From contig JAJRSN010000151.1 of the NCBI GenBank assembly GCA_024278715.1, positions 1 through 7,647 on the forward strand: 7,647 nucleotides of DNA, in the 5' to 3' direction. This document shows positions 1-5,066 of this stretch, piece after piece. Position 1 is the stretch's first letter; the number at the start of each line of letters is the position of its first letter. Under the pieces are notes generated by a model. It was given only the letters and a program-made list of their open reading frames with translations. It searched no databases and was not told where the DNA came from. The position numbers and the translations under genes were made by a program. The DNA comes from Calditrichota bacterium. Lineage in GTDB: Bacteria > Calditrichota > Calditrichia > Calditrichales > Calditrichaceae.

Positions 1-779
1 CTAATGCCTAAACCTCCCCAGGGAAATCCCTTTTGAACCGTAACGTCGGGATTTTTATCGCCGATCCGAATATCCTGCAAAATTTCGCCGTTTGCTCCGT
101 AAATACGTCTCGGATAGTAATACGCCTTTTTGTTGTTGGGATTGGTCGGCAGCCATTCCTGATCCTGCGCGTCGTTAACCACAATGAATATCTCCTGATC
201 GGCTTTCATGATGCCGCGCCCGAAACGACCGTTCCATTCTCCCGCCCATTTTTTACCGTCTTTTGTGGGCCAGCCGTCCGGAGGCCAAGAATTTGGCAGA
301 TTGCTCATGGCGGGATATTCGTCCATGGGATTAAAATAACCGAACGGTGGGTACAGCGCCCATTCAACAGTGCCGGCGGGATTTTTATCCATAAACTCGC
401 GATAACTCGACTCAACAAAGTAAAGCGTATCCAACGGCTCGCTGCCCGTGTAATTCCACGGTTCTTCGACGGGGATGGAATCGTTGCGTACAAATACGCG
501 GGCGCCTACAAGCACCATAATTCCGTCCGTCATTTTTGTGCCTTCGTAAGTGTTGGGCCATTTTGACACATCGTAGCCGAGCTGACAACAATCGGAAAGC
601 TCGGTTGTATTTCTGAAGAAAAGCAAAACCCGGTTTCCGGTCATCCATCCGTAACGTTCAGCCGAGGGATCTCCGGCGGGATCGTCGGGTCCGTCGTAAG
701 GCTTTCCCTGAGCAAATAAACCGTTCGATAAAGAAAACATAACTATTAACAGCAAACCTGTTAAAAATATTTTTTTCAT
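1..779 (-). CDS. Large exported/surface protein, N-terminal part (truncated by window edge)
   Basis: The frame is open without a stop from an ATG at 779 to base 1, giving 259 codons plus two bases; the C-terminus is outside the window. The protein begins with a clear Sec signal peptide (MKKIFLTGLLLIVMFSLSNG then LFAQ, cleavage probably near residue 24), so it is exported. The mature part is rich in Trp, Pro, Gly and Tyr, has no transmembrane segment, and carries an adjacent Cys pair at residues 64-65. Conserved-looking blocks are MVLVGARVFV (88-97), the Pro/Trp-rich stretch around 141-171, EWNGRFGRGI (181-190), VVNDAQDQEW (200-209) and KGFPWGGLGI at the visible end. I recall similar blocks in large secreted proteins of Calditrichota-like bacteria, but cannot assign a function. 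It starts 45 bases after the PorV-like gene and is probably co-transcribed with it. The ribosome site is weak (AGGG or GTGGA upstream); the start is chosen from the signal peptide. Confidence 0.85.
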   Translation of the reverse strand, partial: MKKIFLTGLLLIVMFSLSNGLFAQGKPYDGPDDPAGDPSAERYGWMTGNRVLLFFRNTTELSDCCQLGYDVSKWPNTYEGTKMTDGIMVLVGARVFVRNDSIPVEEPWNYTGSEPLDTLYFVESSYREFMDKNPAGTVEWALYPPFGYFNPMDEYPAMSNLPNSWPPDGWPTKDGKKWAGEWNGRFGRGIMKADQEIFIVVNDAQDQEWLPTNPNNKKAYYYPRRIYGANGEILQDIRIGDKNPDVTVQKGFPWGGLGI

Positions 780-805
780 TTTCCACTCTACCCTGTTATG
801 TTTTT

Positions 806-820
806 TTAACTTTAAGTTAA
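806..820. repeat. Short AT-rich palindrome between the PorV-like gene and the exported-protein gene
   Basis: TTAACTTTAAGTTAA is a perfect 7-base dyad around one central base. It lies in the 45-base spacer between two genes of the probable operon. It is almost all A/T, and a hairpin would lose its central pairs to the loop. On the transcribed (minus) strand it is followed by A residues rather than U, so it does not look like an intrinsic terminator. It may be an mRNA processing or protein-binding site, or chance in AT-rich DNA. Confidence 0.3.
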
Positions 821-824
821 TAAA

Positions 825-1895
825 TTAAAACACAAATCCGATGGAATAAGAATGCGTGCCGCCGAGGGTCGCCAGATCACGGAAAGCGTAATCAATTTTC
901 AGGGCTCTGTTGCCTAAAAAATTTAGCTTTACCCCAAATCCCAGCGACAATCCGTACTGCGAATCAACCATAAACAGACCCTTGTAACCGGCGCGCAGAC
1001 TGAATTCGCCGTAGGCTGGAACCACAAAGGTATATTCCGCTCCGGCATTAATGGATTCGCTATTATTGTTCGGGTGCATGGCGTCCAAAGCAAGGGTTAA
1101 ACGCTGGCGTTCGCTTTTGTAAGCGTAAGCGGAAATACCAAGGCGCATAAGCAGGGGCAACTCCCAGTCTTCCAGTTCAAAGCGCACTGGCACATAGGGA
1201 TAGTTACCCTGTTCTTCGGGAGCGACATCTTTTGTTTGTTTTAAATCGAGACCGTTATAGACCATTCGCGTTCCGTAGTTAGAAATACTCATCCCGATGT
1301 TCAAACCGTCGCCGGGTTTATCGCTCCAGGCAAAAAATCGCGTATTTACAATCGCGCCGAGATCAAAGGCGACAGCCTGACCCGTTTCGTGCCAGATTCG
1401 CGAATTAATGTACTTTACACTGGCTCCGAACGAAAACCAGTCAACCAATCGCTTGCCGTAAGAAAGGATGAAAGCCATTTCCTGACCGTTGTACATTTCG
1501 CCGGTGCCTTCCTGCATATCCACGGTGGTCACCTCTTCGTCGCTGTAACCGGTGTAGATCAAACTTACGGCAAAGGTGCCCCAGATGGGTTTAACATAGC
1601 CGATCGAGACAAAGGACGTATTGATTCCCACAAACCAGGGTTGATACATTGCCATGGCTTCGCTTTGGCGCATAAATCCCAAGCCCGCCGGATTCCAGTA
1701 AACGCTGGTTAAATCGTTCACCGCGGCGGCGCTGGCATCGCCCATGGCATTCTCGCGGACACCATAACCAATTTCCAGAAAATTGGCTGTGGTCGTTCCG
1801 ACGCGATAGGGTTTTTGTGCGTAAACCATTGATTGAAGCAAAAAGATGAGCGCGATGATAATCGCCGTACTCCAAAAGCTTATTCTTTTTGTCAT
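825..1895 (-). CDS. PorV/PorQ-family outer-membrane beta-barrel protein
   Basis: A 356-residue protein with a Sec signal peptide (MTKRISFWSTAIIIALIFLL, cleavage probably after VYAQ near residue 27). After it comes the family signature at residues 45-73: GVRENAMGDASAAAVND followed by LTSVYWNPAGLG. The rest alternates short amphipathic strands with Gly/aromatic turns and ends in SIGFVF with a C-terminal Phe, as expected for an outer-membrane barrel. PorV and PorQ belong to the FadL-like barrel superfamily; PorV is known as the shuttle that takes type IX secretion substrates to the attachment complex, but many FCB genomes carry paralogues with unknown roles. Lying 42 bases after a TonB-dependent receptor and 45 bases before an exported protein suggests a dedicated paralogue rather than the core secretion gene, so I give no symbol. 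The ATG at 1895 is preferred over an in-frame TTG at 1901 because of Shine-Dalgarno spacing. The stop is TAA. Confidence 0.9.
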   Translation of the reverse strand: MTKRISFWSTAIIIALIFLLQSMVYAQKPYRVGTTTANFLEIGYGVRENAMGDASAAAVNDLTSVYWNPAGLGFMRQSEAMAMYQPWFVGINTSFVSIGYVKPIWGTFAVSLIYTGYSDEEVTTVDMQEGTGEMYNGQEMAFILSYGKRLVDWFSFGASVKYINSRIWHETGQAVAFDLGAIVNTRFFAWSDKPGDGLNIGMSISNYGTRMVYNGLDLKQTKDVAPEEQGNYPYVPVRFELEDWELPLLMRLGISAYAYKSERQRLTLALDAMHPNNNSESINAGAEYTFVVPAYGEFSLRAGYKGLFMVDSQYGLSLGFGVKLNFLGNRALKIDYAFRDLATLGGTHSYSIGFVF

Positions 1896-1903
1896 GGTCA
1901 AAA

Positions 1904-1908
1904 CCTCT
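1904..1908 (-). promoter_or_regulatory. Ribosome binding site of the PorV-like gene
   Basis: On the minus strand the sequence reads AGAGG, then eight bases (TTTTGACC), then ATG at 1895. This spacing is normal. An upstream in-frame TTG at 1901 would leave only two bases after AGAGG, so the site decides for the ATG. Confidence 0.7.
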
Positions 1909-1937
1909 GTTTTTAATTTTTCTTTTCCACCGTTCCC

Positions 1938-4703
1938 TTAAAACCGAATTCCCAGGCCCAGCTTGACTTCTCTCGGCGTCGAGTACATTGCCGGATTACG
2001 AACGCCGTCGTAAATATCATTAAAATTGCTGCGGTAATTTTCAATCTGAAAAGGACGTATAATCGCCGTGTAAGCCCGTCCGGTGGTGGGATTAACGTAC
2101 AGCTCATTCTTGCGGTCCAGTAAATTATAGACCAGCAAAAACAGACGCAATTTAATATCCTTCATTACCGAAAAATCGTAGTACGTCTTTAGATCAAGAG
2201 AAATGGTAGCCGGACGCTTTTCACCGTTAGGCGGAATATTTTGTTTGGACAGGGGGCTTTCGGAAATGGGGCTGTAGGTGTAGGGTAAGCCCGAATTGAA
2301 ATAGGTGATCAGCGTTGTCGCCCAGTGTTTTTGGCGGTAACCGAGACTAAAATTAAGCGTGTGACGTTGATCCCAGGCTAAGGGGGTTAAACGTGAAATA
2401 GGATCGATGCTCTGTCCGAGTCGGTTAAAAGTGGAATTGGGATTGTCAGCTACGCCGCGCGTGTACTGCAAGGTGTAGTTTAAAAAGAAAGAAATCGGAC
2501 CGGAAAAATACTCGTATTTAAATTCCAGACCTTTTACGTTCCCGTAATCCTTATTACTGTAAACGCCGTATTTGCGTCCCGAGTAGGTGGTAACCACAAT
2601 CGCCGTCTGCAAATCGTAAATATCACGATAGTAAACGGAAATTTCGAGGCTCATGCCTGGCATCAATTCCTGCCATAATCCCATTTCATACTGCACCGTA
2701 CGTTCGGCTTTAATATTCGGATTTCCGTGAATTGTCTGGAAATCGCCCGTGGGAATAAGGAAGTAATGGTTTTGATACATTGCGTAAAGCGGGGGCATCT
2801 GAAAAAAGTGCCCGTAACTAAAATGCAAAACGGCTTTTTGGGCTAATGTGTAGGACAATCCGATCCGCGGACTGATTTGCGTTTGAGGTTTGGCTTTTTT
2901 GTATTCCGATTTGCGTTTGGCGTCCTGCAAATTATCGGGATTTCGCGCATCCGTGGGATAGAGGGTGTTGGAATTGAAATAATCGTAGCGCACGCCGAGA
3001 TTAATAACAAGGTCTTCGAATTCCATTTTATCCTGAATATAAGCCGAATATTCAAACGGTTCTTTGTGGTAGCTGTCGATCGAAGAATCGGGCAGGTATG
3101 AGGGCTGATATGGCGTGAAGACTACCCGCTGCTTTAAGGAGTCATAATAAAATTGCTGATAAGAAGGGTCGCCCGTGCGCGCTCTTAAATCGCCGACATT
3201 CCCGGGCAGATTATCAAGCTTATGATAGGTGTAATCGGCGCCGAACTTAAAACTGTGGTTTTTTGTGGCTTGCCAGGTAACGTCCAGTTTCAGATTGTAG
3301 TCTTTCAATTTTCGCGCGTAACGACCTTTATCTTGCCCGCCCGTGGAAAAGCCGCCCACGCCGCGCGAATAACCGTCGGAAACGTAACGCGGATCAAAGG
3401 GATCTTTGTAAAGATAATAGCGAAAAAAGTTATTAGTGTAAGACGCCTTTAAATCGTAAAACATCTTATTGCTGAGCAAGTGATTCATTTTGAATAAATA
3501 GAAATCCGTGTCTTCGTAATTGGTAACCCGTCCGTCCGGATTATATTTACTGCCGTGCGAATAGTTTTTCCACTTTTCACGATTCATATTGTACAATAGC
3601 GAGGTTTTAACGCGAGCGAACGGTTTGTAAGTGATTTTACCCATAAAAGACCTGCTTTGACGGGTATTCATGGGAACATAAGCGTTATCGCCCGTGTGCT
3701 CGGAATAACAGTTAATACCTTTTAAATAAGCGTCCCAGGGCGTTGTTATCCCCTGCAGAGGTTCGGGTCGTTGAATAAAATTGGAATAATTATCGGGCTC
3801 GAATCGCCGGATGCCGTTAAGATGACCTTTTCGATCCTGCATACGGAAATTGGCGAAAAAAGTCAGTTTATTACCCCAAATAGGACCGTCCAATTGAATC
3901 TTAAAATCTTTATTGCGGTCGATTTCAGTGTCTTTCAGTCCGATAAACACGTCCTTGTTAGGGGTGTAATAATTGGAGACATATCCGCTGAAACTACCGT
4001 GGAACTCGGAACCTCCGTCCTTGGTAACCATGTTCACGATACCGCTCATAGCCCGACCATATTCGGCGTTAAACGTGCCGGTAATAACCTCGAGGTCCTG
4101 CACGGCTTCCGGTTCTATTTCCACGGAACTGCTGGTGCGCGTAAAGGTTTGGGTTGTTTGCACGCCGTCGATCATGTAAGATACTTCGGTGCTGCGACCG
4201 CCGCGAAAGTGTCCCTGAACCACGCCGGATTGCATTTGAATAACCTGAGCCATGTTTTCGACCGGCAAGGCTTTTATTTGATCTGAGGACACGTTTTTAA
4301 TGGAGCCTGTCTGGTCTTTTTTAATGGCTGAGCGCTCGGCGACAACGGTAATTTCCTCGCCTTCCATCACCGCTTCTTTTAATTGAACATCCAATCCGCT
4401 TGTACGGTTAATTGAAACCTGAACGCCTTGTATTACTTTGGTTTCGTATCCGATCATCTGCACGCGAACCGTGTATTTTCCCGGAGGTATGTTGATAATG
4501 TAGAATTCTCCGGAAAGATCGGTTGAAGCTCCCAAAGTGGTTCCGTCGATGGTAATGTTAGCTCCGGGCAGGGGTTCGCCGCTGTTTTTATCGGTTACCC
4601 TGCCGGCAATTTTGCCCGCGGTTTGAGCAAACAGCAGGGAATTAAAGAGCAGGATGAATAAATAGGTAAAAAGAGATGATCCGTTGAAAGATTTCCAGCG
4701 CAT
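1938..4703 (-). CDS. TonB-dependent outer-membrane receptor with carboxypeptidase-regulatory-like N-terminal domain
   Basis: A 921-residue outer-membrane transporter that would import a ligand using energy passed from the inner membrane by TonB-ExbBD. The signal peptide covers residues 1-27 (LLFAQ end). A carboxypeptidase-regulatory-like beta-sandwich spans about 29-108 (GKIAGRVTDKNSGEPLPGAN, then GEFYIINIPPGKYTVRV). A possible TonB box, EEITVVAER, lies at 116-124. The plug is about 130-235, with RGGRSTEVSYMIDGVQ (167-182) and FNAEYGRAMSGIVNMVTKDG (211-230). The barrel fills the rest and ends in LGLGIRF with a C-terminal Phe. Length and order are typical of FCB receptors. It does not have the look of a SusC protein, and no SusD-like partner is adjacent. 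The ATG at 4703 is chosen over a TTG at 4733 because AGGAG lies seven bases upstream and the signal peptide begins there. It probably leads an operon with the PorV-like gene. The substrate is unknown. Confidence 0.95.
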   Translation of the reverse strand: MRWKSFNGSSLFTYLFILLFNSLLFAQTAGKIAGRVTDKNSGEPLPGANITIDGTTLGASTDLSGEFYIINIPPGKYTVRVQMIGYETKVIQGVQVSINRTSGLDVQLKEAVMEGEEITVVAERSAIKKDQTGSIKNVSSDQIKALPVENMAQVIQMQSGVVQGHFRGGRSTEVSYMIDGVQTTQTFTRTSSSVEIEPEAVQDLEVITGTFNAEYGRAMSGIVNMVTKDGGSEFHGSFSGYVSNYYTPNKDVFIGLKDTEIDRNKDFKIQLDGPIWGNKLTFFANFRMQDRKGHLNGIRRFEPDNYSNFIQRPEPLQGITTPWDAYLKGINCYSEHTGDNAYVPMNTRQSRSFMGKITYKPFARVKTSLLYNMNREKWKNYSHGSKYNPDGRVTNYEDTDFYLFKMNHLLSNKMFYDLKASYTNNFFRYYLYKDPFDPRYVSDGYSRGVGGFSTGGQDKGRYARKLKDYNLKLDVTWQATKNHSFKFGADYTYHKLDNLPGNVGDLRARTGDPSYQQFYYDSLKQRVVFTPYQPSYLPDSSIDSYHKEPFEYSAYIQDKMEFEDLVINLGVRYDYFNSNTLYPTDARNPDNLQDAKRKSEYKKAKPQTQISPRIGLSYTLAQKAVLHFSYGHFFQMPPLYAMYQNHYFLIPTGDFQTIHGNPNIKAERTVQYEMGLWQELMPGMSLEISVYYRDIYDLQTAIVVTTYSGRKYGVYSNKDYGNVKGLEFKYEYFSGPISFFLNYTLQYTRGVADNPNSTFNRLGQSIDPISRLTPLAWDQRHTLNFSLGYRQKHWATTLITYFNSGLPYTYSPISESPLSKQNIPPNGEKRPATISLDLKTYYDFSVMKDIKLRLFLLVYNLLDRKNELYVNPTTGRAYTAIIRPFQIENYRSNFNDIYDGVRNPAMYSTPREVKLGLGIRF

Positions 4704-4710
4704 CGAAAAA

Positions 4711-4715
4711 CTCCT
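4711..4715 (-). promoter_or_regulatory. Ribosome binding site of the TonB-dependent receptor
   Basis: The minus strand reads AGGAG, then TTTTTCG, then ATG at 4703, a seven-base spacing. This fixes the start and excludes the in-frame TTG at 4733, which lies upstream of the site. Confidence 0.8.
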
Positions 4716-4765
4716 ATTTTGTTGACAATGCAACTTTTAACAAAAGTATGTTTTATTTGAAAACA

Positions 4766-4794
4766 AACTTAACACGATTCATTGTTCAAGTCAA
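4766..4794 (-). promoter_or_regulatory. Candidate sigma-70-type promoter of the receptor operon
   Basis: On the minus strand TTGACT (4794-4789) is followed after 17 bases by TAAGTT (4771-4766). The -35 box matches TTGACA at five of six positions; the -10 box matches TATAAT at only three. Transcription would start near 4759, leaving a leader of about 55 bases. A competing reading is TACTTTTG at 4748-4741, which fits the Bacteroidota -7 consensus TAnnTTTG, but no TTTG stands at the expected distance upstream: the nearest is only 15 bases away. Position and spacing make a promoter here plausible; which element is used is not decided. Confidence 0.35.
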
Positions 4795-4849
4795 ATCATT
4801 ATTCGGATTCCTTGTTTCACAAAATGCAATTCTTTATTCCCGAATTAGC

Positions 4850-4872
4850 GGCGAAAACGAGCGGTATTCGCC
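4850..4872. repeat. Six-base inverted repeat GGCGAA/TTCGCC
   Basis: GGCGAA at 4850-4855 and TTCGCC at 4867-4872 are exact reverse complements around an 11-base spacer. Outer bases CGAAT (4841-4845) and ATTCG (4866-4870) give an alternative pairing. It lies about 55 bases upstream of the candidate receptor promoter, where an operator or leader structure could be. Neither strand has a U run after it, so it is not terminator-like. A chance origin is possible. Confidence 0.3.
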
Positions 4873-4895
4873 AAAATAAAATGATCGATGAACAT

Positions 4896-4919
4896 GGGCG
4901 GTCGATCGCCGATTTTTTT
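4896..4919 (+). terminator. Terminator-like hairpin plus T-run, plus-strand orientation
   Basis: GGCG (4897-4900) and CGCC (4907-4910) enclose a six-base loop and are followed after GA by seven T (4913-4919). A rival stem pairs GATCGA (4883-4888) with TCGATC (4902-4907). The shape suits an intrinsic terminator only for plus-strand transcription, yet no plus-strand gene lies upstream in the window. The stem is short. It could stop antisense transcription coming out of the receptor region, or be chance. Confidence 0.25.
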
Positions 4920-4955
4920 ATTCGCAATGAAAACTAACCGAAATATCGCGAAATT

Positions 4956-4980
4956 TTTCCGCCGAACCCTAAACCGGAAA
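4956..4980. repeat. Inverted repeat TTTCCG/CGGAAA downstream of the hydrolase gene
   Basis: TTTCCG (4956-4961) and CGGAAA (4975-4980) are exact reverse complements with a 13-base spacer, about 87 bases past the hydrolase stop codon. In the minus-strand transcript it could form a weak 3' hairpin, but the following bases (AATTTCGCG) lack a U run, so a role as the hydrolase terminator is doubtful. Confidence 0.25.
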
Positions 4981-5066
4981 CCCGTATTCTTAAAGCTCAC
5001 TGTCCCCGCATTCCGCGTAACGCAAAACGCCGCCCGCTGAAATCGAGAACGACTGTATTTTGTCTT

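Larger units (their letters stand above)
4704..5066. other. 363-base intergenic region between hydrolase and receptor genes
   Basis: No convincing gene is present. The half near the receptor (about 4704-4840) is AT-rich and contains promoter-like elements; the other half is richer in CG-containing short repeats. Besides the elements listed separately, GTTG and CAAC (4721-4724 and 4731-4734) form a small dyad just upstream of the receptor's ribosome site. I see no strong intrinsic terminator for the hydrolase transcript: no minus-strand hairpin is followed by a run of U. A 37-codon plus-strand frame (4824-4937) lacks a ribosome site and is treated as chance. I do not recognise any riboswitch class. 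Confidence 0.6.

Noticed and set aside
33..566. 177-codon plus-strand open frame at the window start
   Set aside because: It lies fully antisense to the exported-protein gene, which has a signal peptide and coherent composition. The translation of the plus frame has no recognisable domain or ribosome site.
3771..4286. 171-codon plus-strand open frame
   Set aside because: It is antisense to the plug and early barrel of the TonB-dependent receptor, whose motifs are unmistakable. No ribosome site or domain supports the plus frame.
1938..4703. Possibility that the receptor is a SusC-type protein of a polysaccharide-utilisation locus
   Set aside because: No SusD-like lipoprotein follows; the next gene is a PorV/PorQ-family barrel. 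Carboxypeptidase-regulatory-like domains also occur widely in receptors that are not SusC.
4824..4937. 37-codon plus-strand frame in the intergenic region (begins MQFFIPELAAKTSGIRQNK)
   Set aside because: It has no Shine-Dalgarno sequence, includes the terminator-like hairpin in its body, and its length is within chance expectation. The segment MIDEHGRSI slightly recalls the N-terminus of MoaA, but there is no further similarity.
4704..5066. Riboswitch in the receptor leader
   Set aside because: I looked for conserved cores such as the cobalamin and TPP classes that often precede outer-membrane receptors and saw none; the dyads are short and isolated.
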